A DNA stretch of 64,000 bases from Deltaproteobacteria bacterium. Lineage in GTDB: Bacteria > Myxococcota_A > Polyangia > Polyangiales > Ga0077539. The notes under the pieces were generated by a model. The model searched no databases and was not told where the DNA came from. It saw only the letters and a program-made list of their open reading frames with translations. The stretch covers positions 1-64,000 of the forward strand of contig JACRDB010000065.1 in the NCBI GenBank assembly GCA_016218725.1, written 5' to 3'. Shown one piece after another: positions 9,061 through 18,131 of this stretch. Made by a program: the position numbers and the translations under genes. Position 1 is the stretch's first letter. The number at the start of each line of letters is the position of its first letter.

Positions 9061-10765
9061 AGCGAGCTTCCTGAAGGCGCTCTTCCTCGGGGTGATCCCC
9101 GAGGAGCTGGCGTTCCCGTACCCGGAGCTCTCCGTGGAGGAGCGGGAGAACACCCGGATGATCCTGGAGAGCGTGAGGGACTGGGCCTCGCGCGCCGTGG
9201 ACGCCGGGGCCATCGACCGCGCGGCGAAGATCCCCCCGGAGGTGCTCCAGGGGCTGCGGGAGCTCGGTCTCTTCGGGACGTCCATCCCGCGGGAGCACGG
9301 CGGCGGGGGCTTGTCCGCCACGGCCTCGGCGAGGGTGCTCCAGGAGGTCGCGGGGATCGATGGCTCCCTCGGGCTGACCCTGAGCGCCCACCTGGTGCTG
9401 GGCACCCGGGGGCTCTTGCTCTATGGCACCCGCGCGCAGCAGGAGCGGTACCTGCACCGCATGGCCACGGGGGAGTGCATCGCGGCGTACGCGCTGACGG
9501 AGCCCGGCGCCGGGAGCGACGCCGCGTCGCTGCAGACCCGGGCGGAGGCCGTGGGGGATGGCTACACGCTCCAGGGGCAGAAGGTGTGGGTGGCCAACGG
9601 GGGCCTGGCGGAGCTCTTCACGGTGTTCGCGCGGACCACGCCGCCCGGGGCGAGCCACCGGCCCAAGATCACGGCCTTCCTGGTGGAGCGGGGCCCCGGG
9701 GTGCGCGCGGGGCCCGAGCTCCCGCGGCTCGGGCTGCGCGGGGCGAGCGCCACCAGCGTCACGCTGGACGGCGTGAGGGTGCCCGCGGAGGCCATGCTGG
9801 GCGAGCACTCCCGGGGCTTCAAGGTGGCCATGGAGGTGCTCAACGCGGGGCGGCTGAACCTCGCGGCATGCGCCCTCGGGAGCGCCCGGAGGCTGGTGCG
9901 GCTCGCCGTGGCCAGGCTCCAGGAGCGCAGGGCCTTCGGCCGCCCCATCGGTGAGTTCGGGCTCCTGAAGGACAAGGTCGCCATGATGATGGCCGACACC
10001 TTCGCCATGGAGAGCATGACGTACCTCACCACGGGCCTCGTGGACGCCAGGGTGCCGGACACCTCGCTGGAGAGCGCGTGCTGCAAGGTCTTCGCCAGCG
10101 AGGCCTGCTGGCGCGTGGCCCACGAGGCGCTCCAGGTGGCGGCCGGGAGCGGGTACCTGCAGGACCAGCCCTTCGAGCGCATGCTCCGGGACGCGCGGGC
10201 CAACCACATCTTCGAGGGCACCAACGAGATCCTCCGGGCGTTCATCGCCCTGGCGGGGATGCAGGGCCCGGCGCGCAAGATCACCGCGGTCAGCGGGGCG
10301 CTGCGGGAGCCCATCAAGGGCTTCGGGCTCCTGTCCGACGTGGCGCTCCGGCGGGCGCGGTCGGCGCTGGGGAGGGACCGGATGAACCGCGCCCACCCCA
10401 CCCTGCGCCGCGAGGTGGTGGTGCTGGAGGAGCACGTCGAGCTCCTGGCCCGGAGCGTGGAGAAGGTGCTGCGCAAGCACGGGAAGGACATCGCGGAGAT
10501 GCAGTATACCCAGCGCCGCGTGGCGGACATCGCCGTGGACCTGTACGCCCTGACGGCGTGCGTGGCGCGCACCACCCGCGCCATCGAGCGCCGGGGCGAG
10601 GCCGGCGCCCAGCGCGAGATCGACCTCACCGCGGCCTTCGCCAACAGCGCCAGGCTCCGGCTGGAGGCCAACGCCAGGGCCTTTGACAGCAACGACGACG
10701 AGCTGCGCAAGGGCATCGCCTCGCGCGCCTACGCCGACGGGGGCTACACCTTCGACGTGGTGTAG
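9050..10765 (+). CDS. Acyl-CoA dehydrogenase family protein
   Basis: ALTEPGAGSDAASLQTRA, FGRPIGEFGLLKDKVA and LRDARANHIFEGTNEI; overlaps the previous CDS by 11 bp. Confidence 0.93.
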   Translation: MVREASFLKALFLGVIPEELAFPYPELSVEERENTRMILESVRDWASRAVDAGAIDRAAKIPPEVLQGLRELGLFGTSIPREHGGGGLSATASARVLQEVAGIDGSLGLTLSAHLVLGTRGLLLYGTRAQQERYLHRMATGECIAAYALTEPGAGSDAASLQTRAEAVGDGYTLQGQKVWVANGGLAELFTVFARTTPPGASHRPKITAFLVERGPGVRAGPELPRLGLRGASATSVTLDGVRVPAEAMLGEHSRGFKVAMEVLNAGRLNLAACALGSARRLVRLAVARLQERRAFGRPIGEFGLLKDKVAMMMADTFAMESMTYLTTGLVDARVPDTSLESACCKVFASEACWRVAHEALQVAAGSGYLQDQPFERMLRDARANHIFEGTNEILRAFIALAGMQGPARKITAVSGALREPIKGFGLLSDVALRRARSALGRDRMNRAHPTLRREVVVLEEHVELLARSVEKVLRKHGKDIAEMQYTQRRVADIAVDLYALTACVARTTRAIERRGEAGAQREIDLTAAFANSARLRLEANARAFDSNDDELRKGIASRAYADGGYTFDVV

Positions 10766-10769
10766 CCCG

Positions 10770-11891
10770 CTAGAACCGCTCGCCGGTGAGGGTGCGCCAC
10801 ACCTCGCGGCGCAGCTCGTGGTGGCCGGTGTTGTTCAGGTGCACGCAGTCGTTGTCGATCCAGCGGTCCGCGGAGTTCATCCCGTGGCCCTGGAACACCC
10901 GGTAGCTGTCCACCAGGTGGCCCCCGTTGGCGCGCACGGCCTCCGCCAGCCGCGCGTTGAAGCGCGCCAGGTTGTCCAGCGCGGTGCGCCGTAGGAAATC
11001 CAGGAAGAGCGGGTTCTGGATCGTCCGGCAGAAGCCGTCGCGGTACATCGCCGGCACCCGGCCGGTGTTGTCCGTGGAGTCGTGGACGTTGTTCCAGAGC
11101 ACCACCAGCACGCGCCCCCGCGCCGGGTCGTGGTAGCGCCCCCGGAGGTTGCGCAGCACCTCGGTGATGTTCATCACCATCCTCGCGGCCGCCGCGTCGG
11201 TGCTCCCGGGGTTCAGGATCGTGTCTATGTTGTCGTTGAAATCGTTGCCCCCGGCGCTCACCGTGACCACCGTGTCGTCGCCGTCCACCCCGCGGGGCAG
11301 GTCCCCGAGGGCCCCCCGCAGGTCCGAGGCCACGTCCGACGTGGTCCACCCGCTGCGGGCGCGGTTTACGTACCGCACCCCCGGCGAGCCCGTGACCAGG
11401 TCGTGCCCCGCCCACGCGGGGTAGGCCCCCTGGTTTCGGTACACCAGCGCCGAGAAGCCCCTCTCGCCCCGCGGCGAGGCGTTGTACCCGTCCCCCACGC
11501 TGTCCCCGAGGTTCAGGTGCAGGTGCACCCGGCTCAGCATCGCCGCCGGGAAGGGCCCCGGCGCCGGCCCGTCCGTGGGCGGCGCCGTGTCCGTCGGCGG
11601 GGGTGCCGTGTCGGGCGGCTGCGCCGTATCCGTCGGCGGGGGCGCCGTATCGGGCGGCGGCGCCGTGTCCGGTGGGGGCTGCGCCGTGTCCATCACGACG
11701 GCGGTGTCCTCCGGCGGGGCCGTATCCAGGGGCGGAGCGCCGCTGTCCCGCGCGGTGTCCAAGGGCACGGTGGTGTCCCGAGGCGCCTGGGCGGTGTCGT
11801 TCCTTCCCGCATCCAGCCGCGAGGTGTCCACGGAACCACAACCCAGGGAGGCACCGAGGGTCCCCCAGACGGTCCAGCGAGCAGGGCGCAT
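10770..11891 (-). CDS. SGNH/GDSL-like hydrolase lipoprotein with low-complexity DTA/PP linker
   Basis: MRPARWTVWGTLGASLGCGS lipobox; LNLGDSVGDGYNA (GDS motif) and NDCVHLNNTGH C-terminal catalytic block; repetitive DTAPPPTDTAQPP linker. Confidence 0.82.
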   Translation of the reverse strand: MRPARWTVWGTLGASLGCGSVDTSRLDAGRNDTAQAPRDTTVPLDTARDSGAPPLDTAPPEDTAVVMDTAQPPPDTAPPPDTAPPPTDTAQPPDTAPPPTDTAPPTDGPAPGPFPAAMLSRVHLHLNLGDSVGDGYNASPRGERGFSALVYRNQGAYPAWAGHDLVTGSPGVRYVNRARSGWTTSDVASDLRGALGDLPRGVDGDDTVVTVSAGGNDFNDNIDTILNPGSTDAAAARMVMNITEVLRNLRGRYHDPARGRVLVVLWNNVHDSTDNTGRVPAMYRDGFCRTIQNPLFLDFLRRTALDNLARFNARLAEAVRANGGHLVDSYRVFQGHGMNSADRWIDNDCVHLNNTGHHELRREVWRTLTGERF

Positions 11892-11982
11892 GGTAGGGAA
11901 TGGTACTCCAACGCCTCCCTGCGTGCAGAACGGCACCAGTGGAGCTTGACGCGGACCCCGCGCAGGCCATGTACTGTATCTG

Positions 11983-13944
11983 ATGGGCGCCCGCCCCGGC
12001 GACCGAGGCGAGTTCGACGCCCTCCTTCGGGGCGCGGGCCTCGAGGATCGCCCGCTGACGGCGGAGGCGGCCACCCAGTCGTTCAAGGCCGACAGCCCCA
12101 CGGGGCCCTTTCCCCTCGGGCCCCTGGCGGACGACAAGCTGCCGCAGCTCCCGAAGATCTCGGTGTACACGCCCGAGAGGGCCCTCGGGGACCGGCCCAG
12201 CGGGATCGCCGCCCGGAGCGAGCTCCTCATCCGTGGCGTGCTTGGCGAGGGCGGCTCCGGGCGCGTGCTGCTGGCCTCGCAGCGGAGCCTGTCGCGCGAG
12301 GTGGCGGTCAAGGTGCTCTACCCGAACGCCACGCACCGCGCGAAGCGCAGGCTCCTCAATGACGCCCTGGTGGCCGGGGCCCTGGAGCACCCGAACATCC
12401 TGCCCGTCCATGCCCTCGGCCAGGACGCCGACGGCAGGCCCGTGCTGGTGCTCCGAAGGGTCCACGGCGTCAACTGGGAGCACCTCCTGCGCGAGCGCGA
12501 CCACCCCGACTGGAGCCGCCTGGAGATGCTCCCCAAGGAGCGCCTCCTGGCCCACCTGGAGATCCTCCTCCAGGTGTGCAACGCGGTGCATTTTGCCCAC
12601 TCCCGGGAGATCGTGCACCGGGACCTGAAGCCCGACAACGTCCTGGTGGGCAACTACGGCGAGGTGTACCTCATCGACTGGGGCCTGGCGTGCAAGCTCC
12701 CGGTGGAGCCCGCGACGCTCTCGCCCAGGCCCGAGGGCGCCCCGGCGTACATGGCCCCGGAGATGGTGCACCCGAGCCTGGGCCCCATCGGCCCCCACAC
12801 CGACGTGTACCTCCTCGGGGCCACGCTGCACCATATCCTGGTGGGCGTGCCGCCGCATGCCGGCAGGGACCTCTATGACGTGCTCTGGAGCGCGGTGCTC
12901 TCGGAGCCCCGGAGCTTCCCGCCCTCGGTGCCCGAGGCCCTGGCCAGGCTCTGCGCGGCGGCGCTCTCGCAAGACCCCGCCCAGCGCCCGCCGACGGTGA
13001 TGGCCTTCCGCCAGGGGATCACCCGGTACCTGGAGGACCGCAAGGCCATCGAGCTGGCGGCGCGCTTGAGCACCGAGAGCTGGGAGCGCCTGAGGGCCCT
13101 CACCCCGGACGGCGCCCTGCCTCCCCAGGACGTGCTCACCACCGAGGCCGTGGGCAGGGCCCTGGACCGCTGCCGCTCGGGCTTCGAGCAGGCCATGAGC
13201 GTCTGGCCCGACGGCGAGGACGCCCGAAGGGGCCTCGCCCAGGCCCTCCATTGGTCCGTCGAGCGCGCCCTGCACCTGCGCAACACCGTGGACGCCCGCG
13301 CGCTCTTGTCGGCCCTCACCGCCCCGGAGGCCTCGCTCCGGGCGCGGGTGGAGGCCCTGGAGGCCACCGTACAGAAAGAGCGCAGGCTCCTGGCGGCGGC
13401 GTCCAGCGCGGCCCGCGAGGCGGACCCCAGGCCCACCGCCAGCGCCCGGGCGGTGCTCGCCGCGGGGCTCCTGGCGGGCGTCCTCGGGGCCGTGGGGCTG
13501 GTGTGGGAGAGCGCCCCACAGGACCGCTCCGGTGTGCGCCTGCGCACCCTCCTGGAGTTCGACGCGCTGCTGGTGGCGCTGACGCTCACGCTGGTGTTCG
13601 CGCTGCGTCGGCGGCTCCTGGTGAACGAGTCCGGGCGGCGCTACGCGCTCTTGACGCTCCTCACCTTTGGCGTGCTGGGGGTGTCCGCGACCACGGTGTT
13701 CCTCCGTGGGGGCACCGGGCACGAGGCGTCGGTGCATGCGATGGTGCTGTGCGGGGCCTGCGCGCTCCTCGGGGCAGTGGTGTACCACCGCGGGATGAGC
13801 GTGGTGGCGGTGCTGCAGTTCACCGCCGGGGCCCTGGCGGCGTGGCGCCCGACCTGGACGGTGCCCGCGGGCACCACGGCGATGGTGCTCACCCTCATCT
13901 GGATGCTCGGGCTCACCAGCCTCCAGGCCCGCCGCCCGGGGTGA
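11983..13944 (+). CDS. Serine/threonine protein kinase with C-terminal membrane region
   Basis: GEGGSGRVLLASQ, VAVKVL, HRDLKPDNVLVG and IDWGLA, followed by several hydrophobic helices. Confidence 0.9.
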   Translation: MGARPGDRGEFDALLRGAGLEDRPLTAEAATQSFKADSPTGPFPLGPLADDKLPQLPKISVYTPERALGDRPSGIAARSELLIRGVLGEGGSGRVLLASQRSLSREVAVKVLYPNATHRAKRRLLNDALVAGALEHPNILPVHALGQDADGRPVLVLRRVHGVNWEHLLRERDHPDWSRLEMLPKERLLAHLEILLQVCNAVHFAHSREIVHRDLKPDNVLVGNYGEVYLIDWGLACKLPVEPATLSPRPEGAPAYMAPEMVHPSLGPIGPHTDVYLLGATLHHILVGVPPHAGRDLYDVLWSAVLSEPRSFPPSVPEALARLCAAALSQDPAQRPPTVMAFRQGITRYLEDRKAIELAARLSTESWERLRALTPDGALPPQDVLTTEAVGRALDRCRSGFEQAMSVWPDGEDARRGLAQALHWSVERALHLRNTVDARALLSALTAPEASLRARVEALEATVQKERRLLAAASSAAREADPRPTASARAVLAAGLLAGVLGAVGLVWESAPQDRSGVRLRTLLEFDALLVALTLTLVFALRRRLLVNESGRRYALLTLLTFGVLGVSATTVFLRGGTGHEASVHAMVLCGACALLGAVVYHRGMSVVAVLQFTAGALAAWRPTWTVPAGTTAMVLTLIWMLGLTSLQARRPG

Positions 13945-13950
13945 GCGTTT

Positions 13951-15861
13951 TCACAGCTCGATCTGCGTGCCGAGCTCCACCACCCGGTTGGCCGGGATGC
14001 CGAAGAACATGCTCGCGGGGCGCGCGTTGCGCGACAGGAACGCGAAGAGCCCCTTCCTCCAGCGCGCCAGCCCCGAGCGCCCGGTGCTGAGCAGGGTCTC
14101 CCGGCCCAGGTAGTAGCTCGCGGCCTGGGGATCGAAGGCGAGCCCCTGCGCGGCGCAGAGCTTGAGGCCATTGGGCACGTGAGGCACCTCCATGAAGCCG
14201 TAGGTTGCCGTCACGTACCAGAAGCCCTCGCCCAGCTCCTTCACGGTGATGCGCTCGTCGTCGGGCACCTCAGGCTCCCGGCGGGTCTGTACGTACAGAA
14301 GCACCACCCGCTCGTGCAGGATCTTGTTGTGCTTGAAATGGTGCATGAGCACCGGCGGCGTGCCGTCCGGGCTGCTGGTCATGAAGACCGCCGTGCCGGC
14401 CACCCGGTGGGGCCGGGCCTCCCGCACGTCGTTCAGGAAGAGCTCCATGGGCAGGGTGCTGGCCAGGAGCTGCCGGGCCAGCGCCTGGCGCCCGGCCTTC
14501 CAGGTGGCCATGGACGCGTACACCGCCGCGGCGATGGCCAGCGGGAGCCAGCCGCCCTCGGTGATCTTCACCAGGTTGGCGCCCAGGAAGGCCAGGTCAA
14601 AGGACAGGAACAGCGCCACGAGCGCCACGCTCTTCCAGAGCGGCCACCTCCACTGCCGGGTGAGCTGGAAGAACAGCACCGAGGTGATGCTCATGGTGCC
14701 CGTCACCGCCACGCCGTAGGCCGCCGCCAGCCGCGAGGACTCCTGGAAGGCCAGCACCAGCGCCACGCAAGACACCATCAAGATCCGGTTGACCTCGGGG
14801 ATGTAGATCTGCCCCTCGGCCTCCCCCGACGTGTGGATGATGGTCACCCGGGGGCTGTACCCGAGCTGCACGGCCTGCTGCGTGAGCGAGAAGGCCCCGG
14901 AGATCAGCGCCTGCGAGGCCACCACCGTGGCCACCGTGGCGATGGCCACCATGGGGTACACCAGCCAGCCCGTGAGCTGGCCGAAGAAGGGGTTGGCCCT
15001 GACGGCCTCGCCGCGCTCCAGGAGGAGGGCGCCCTGGCCGAGGTAGCTCACCAGGAGCGCCGGGAGCACCACCGCGTACCACGCCCAGCGGATCGGGCGC
15101 CGGCCGAAGTGCCCCATGTCCGCGTAGAGGGCCTCGCCGCCGGTGATGCACAGCACCACCGAGCCCAGGAGCAGGAAACCGTGGGCGCGGTGCTCCAGGA
15201 AGAAGCGCGCGGCGTGGCGGGGGTCCACGGCCCCGAGGACCTCCGGGCGCCGGAGGATCCACGGCAGCCCCGCCAGGGTGATGCTCACGAACCACAGGAG
15301 CGTCGCCGGCCCGAAGACCGCCCCCACCCGCGCGGTGCCACGCTTCTGCGCGAGGAACAGCGCCACCAGGATCACCACGGTGATCGGCACGATGTAGCGG
15401 TGCACGCTGTCCGTGGCCACCTCCAGGCCCTCCACCGCGGAGAGCACGGAGATCGCCGGGGTGATGATCCCGTCGCCGTAGAGCAGCGCGGCGCCGAAGA
15501 GCCCGAGCGCGATCACCACGGCCTGGCCTGCGTTGGCGCTCGCGCGAGGGGCCACCAGCGCCAGGAGCGCCAGGATCCCCCCCTCGCCGCGGTTGTCCGC
15601 CCGCAGGATGAAGGAAACGTACTTCACCACCACCACCATCACCAGCGACCACACGATCAGCGAGAGCACGCCGAGCACGTTGGGCGCCGTCGGGTCCACG
15701 CCGTGGGCGGGGGCGAAGCACTCCTTCACGGCGTACAGCGGCGAGGTGCCGATGTCCCCGTAGACCACGCCCAGGGCGCCCAGGGCGAGCTTCGCCAGGC
15801 CGCCCTCGTGGGCGTGTCCACGGGCGCTGACGGGAGTGGCGATGGCGGTGTCCTGGGACAT
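13951..15861 (-). CDS. kup: Kup-family potassium uptake transporter
   Basis: ALGVVYGDIGTSPLYAVKECF and GEGGILALLALVAP; start set at MSQDTAIATP. Confidence 0.95.
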   Translation of the reverse strand: MSQDTAIATPVSARGHAHEGGLAKLALGALGVVYGDIGTSPLYAVKECFAPAHGVDPTAPNVLGVLSLIVWSLVMVVVVKYVSFILRADNRGEGGILALLALVAPRASANAGQAVVIALGLFGAALLYGDGIITPAISVLSAVEGLEVATDSVHRYIVPITVVILVALFLAQKRGTARVGAVFGPATLLWFVSITLAGLPWILRRPEVLGAVDPRHAARFFLEHRAHGFLLLGSVVLCITGGEALYADMGHFGRRPIRWAWYAVVLPALLVSYLGQGALLLERGEAVRANPFFGQLTGWLVYPMVAIATVATVVASQALISGAFSLTQQAVQLGYSPRVTIIHTSGEAEGQIYIPEVNRILMVSCVALVLAFQESSRLAAAYGVAVTGTMSITSVLFFQLTRQWRWPLWKSVALVALFLSFDLAFLGANLVKITEGGWLPLAIAAAVYASMATWKAGRQALARQLLASTLPMELFLNDVREARPHRVAGTAVFMTSSPDGTPPVLMHHFKHNKILHERVVLLYVQTRREPEVPDDERITVKELGEGFWYVTATYGFMEVPHVPNGLKLCAAQGLAFDPQAASYYLGRETLLSTGRSGLARWRKGLFAFLSRNARPASMFFGIPANRVVELGTQIEL

Positions 15862-15908
15862 GTCCGCGAGGTGTAACCCTGGCGGTGTCAAGAGAGCGTC
15901 AAAGTGGA

Positions 15909-15999
15909 GGCCCCGCGCGTCAAGAATGCGTAAAGCGCCCCTTGGCGCTATCTTGACGGCGTGGGCCACGACCTTGACCCCATCTTGACGCGCGGGGCC
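15909..15999. promoter_or_regulatory. Putative operator region between kup and the KdpDE-like genes
   Basis: Perfect 17-nt inverted repeat ggccccgcgcgtcaaga (15909-15925) / tcttgacgcgcggggcc (15983-15999), within a cluster of GTCAAG/CTTGAC motifs. Confidence 0.5.
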
Positions 16000-16045
16000 C
16001 TACGCTCCGGGGCCAGGCCGCGGCCCGGCCGCGCGAGGCGCCGTC

Positions 16046-16282
16046 GTGAGACCCTACCGGAGACCAGCCCCGCCCCCCCGCCCGGAGCCCCCCGAGGACT
16101 CCGACGAGGACGAGGCCCTGGACGACCGCCCGCTCCTGTGGTTCCTGCTGGTAGCCGGGCTCACCCGGGCTGGCGTGGCCGTGGCGCAGCGCCAACCCTG
16201 GGGGGCCGAGCCCACGGTGCTCCTGTTCCTGGCGCTCCTGGCGGGGGCGGAGCTGTGGCGCTCCCGGGGGACGCGACGCTAG
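16046..16282 (+). CDS. Small membrane protein
   Basis: 78 aa GTG-start ORF with two hydrophobic segments, just upstream of the histidine kinase. Confidence 0.5.
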   Translation: MRPYRRPAPPPRPEPPEDSDEDEALDDRPLLWFLLVAGLTRAGVAVAQRQPWGAEPTVLLFLALLAGAELWRSRGTRR

Positions 16283-16316
16283 CGCGTCGGCGCCCGGGGC
16301 ACCCGAGCGTTGGAGG

Positions 16317-17426
16317 GTGATGGACACTCAAAGCGAAGCCCGTGAGCGCCGCAGGGCGGGCTACCCCCAGGCGGTGGCGCTGGTGGCGGCGGCCACGGCC
16401 CTGGCGGCGCTGGGGAGGCCCTTCCTGGCGCTGCCGGACGTGGTGATGGTCTACCTCCTGGCCATCATGGTGGTGGCCGTGCGCTACGAGCGCGGCGCCT
16501 CGGTGCTGGCCTCGGCGCTCTCCGTGGCGGCCTATGACCTGTTCTTCATCCCGCCGTATTTCACCTTCGCGGTCCACGACGCGCACAACGTGCTGTCCTT
16601 CGTGATGATGTTCGTGGTGGGGCAGCTCCTGAGCGCGCTGGCGCTGCGGCTCCGGCGGGGCGAGCGCGAGGCCCGCGCGGCGGCGCTCCACGCGCGCACG
16701 GAGCAGATGCGGTCGACGCTCCTGAGCGCGGTCTCCCACGACCTGCGCACGCCGCTGGCGGCGATCACCGGCGCGGCCACCACGCTGCGCGAGGACGGCC
16801 CGGGGCTCTCGGCCTCGCAGCGCGAGGACATGGTGGACACCATCTGCGAGGAGGCCGAGCGCCTGGAGCGCCTGGTGTCCAACCTCCTGGACATGACGCG
16901 GCTGGAGTCCGGCGCCATGACCGTGAAGCGCGAGTGGGTCCCGCTGGAGGAGGTCGTGGGCTCGGCGCTCACCCGGCTGGAGCGCAGGCTCCACGGCCGC
17001 GCGGTGACCACGGCGCTGCCCGAGGCGCTGCCGCTGGTGTCCATCGACCCGGTGCTCCTGGAGCAGGTGTTCGTGAACCTCATCGAGAACGCCACGAAGT
17101 ACACGCCCCCGGGGAGCCCCCTGGAGCTCCGCGCGAGGTGCACCACCGACGGCGTGGAGCTCCTCGTGGCGGACCGGGGTCCCGGGGTCCCCCCGGGGCT
17201 CGAAGAGCGCGTCTTCGAGCGCTTCTACCGTGGCATACATGTAGGTGTAGGTGGTGCGGGGCTTGGACTTCCGATCAGCCGTGGGATCGTGGAGGCCCAC
17301 GGGGGGACCCTCACGGTGCGTGCGAGGGAGGGTGGGGGGGCGGAGTTCCGGGTGCTCCTACCCTTGCCCGGGCCGATGCCCGCGCCGCCGCCGGAGCCGT
17401 CGCTGGCGGACGCGGAGGCGCCGTGA
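16317..17426 (+). CDS. KdpD-like sensor histidine kinase lacking the N-terminal KdpD/USP domains
   Basis: DUF4118-like TM region, SAVSHDLRTPLAAITGAATTL and GAGLGLPISRGIVEAHGG. Confidence 0.88.
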   Translation: MMDTQSEARERRRAGYPQAVALVAAATALAALGRPFLALPDVVMVYLLAIMVVAVRYERGASVLASALSVAAYDLFFIPPYFTFAVHDAHNVLSFVMMFVVGQLLSALALRLRRGEREARAAALHARTEQMRSTLLSAVSHDLRTPLAAITGAATTLREDGPGLSASQREDMVDTICEEAERLERLVSNLLDMTRLESGAMTVKREWVPLEEVVGSALTRLERRLHGRAVTTALPEALPLVSIDPVLLEQVFVNLIENATKYTPPGSPLELRARCTTDGVELLVADRGPGVPPGLEERVFERFYRGIHVGVGGAGLGLPISRGIVEAHGGTLTVRAREGGGAEFRVLLPLPGPMPAPPPEPSLADAEAP

Positions 17427-18124
17427 CGGCCGGGCCGCTGGTGCTATTGGTGGAGGACGAGGTCCCGCTGCGGCGCTTCCTGCGGACGACGTTGGGGGCC
17501 CATGGCTTTCGGCTGGTGGAGGCAAGCTCCGTGGCCGAGGCGGAGCTGGCGCTCGGGGCCCAGAGCCCGGAGCTTATTCTCCTGGACCTGGGCCTGCCGG
17601 ACGGCGATGGGGTGGACCTTACCCGGCGCATCCGGGAGTGGAGCGCGGTGCCGATCCTGGTGCTCTCGGCGCGGGGCCGCGAGGACCACAAGGTGGAGGC
17701 CCTGGACGCCGGGGCGGACGATTACCTCACCAAGCCCTTCGGCGTCGAGGAGCTCCTGGCGAGGCTCCGGGTGGCCCTGCGCCACGCGAGCGCCTCCCGG
17801 GCGCCGGACGCGGCGGTGCTGGAGCTCGACGGCCTGCGGATTGATGTCGCGCGCCGCCGGGTCACCCTCCGCGGCGCCGAGGTGCACCTGACGCCCATCG
17901 AGTACCGGCTCCTGACCACGCTCGCGAAGCACCTCGGGCGTGTGGTGACGCAGCAGCAGCTCCTGACGGAGGTCTGGGGCCACGCCCACGCGCACCACAC
18001 GCACTACCTCCGGGTGTACATGGCCGCGCTCCGGCGCAAGATCGAGGACGACCCCGCGCGCCCGAAGCTCCTGCGCACCGAGCAGGGCGTGGGCTACCGC
18101 CTGCGGGACCCCCGCGAGGGGTGA
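17423..18124 (+). CDS. KdpE-like OmpR-family response regulator
   Basis: VLLVEDE, LDLGLPDGDG, VLSARGREDHKVEALDAGADDYLTKPF; winged-helix C-terminus; GTGA overlap with the kinase gene. Confidence 0.92.
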   Translation: MTAGPLVLLVEDEVPLRRFLRTTLGAHGFRLVEASSVAEAELALGAQSPELILLDLGLPDGDGVDLTRRIREWSAVPILVLSARGREDHKVEALDAGADDYLTKPFGVEELLARLRVALRHASASRAPDAAVLELDGLRIDVARRRVTLRGAEVHLTPIEYRLLTTLAKHLGRVVTQQQLLTEVWGHAHAHHTHYLRVYMAALRRKIEDDPARPKLLRTEQGVGYRLRDPREG

Positions 18125-18131
18125 GCCGCGC

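Noticed and set aside
11570-11790. Possible tandem repeat or CRISPR-like array
   Set aside because: In-frame low-complexity DTA/PP linker of the SGNH lipoprotein; no regular repeat-spacer structure.
10744-13788. 1014-aa minus-strand ORF
   Set aside because: Overlaps the SGNH hydrolase in another frame and the kinase gene antisense; low-complexity Gly/Arg/His composition with no domain.
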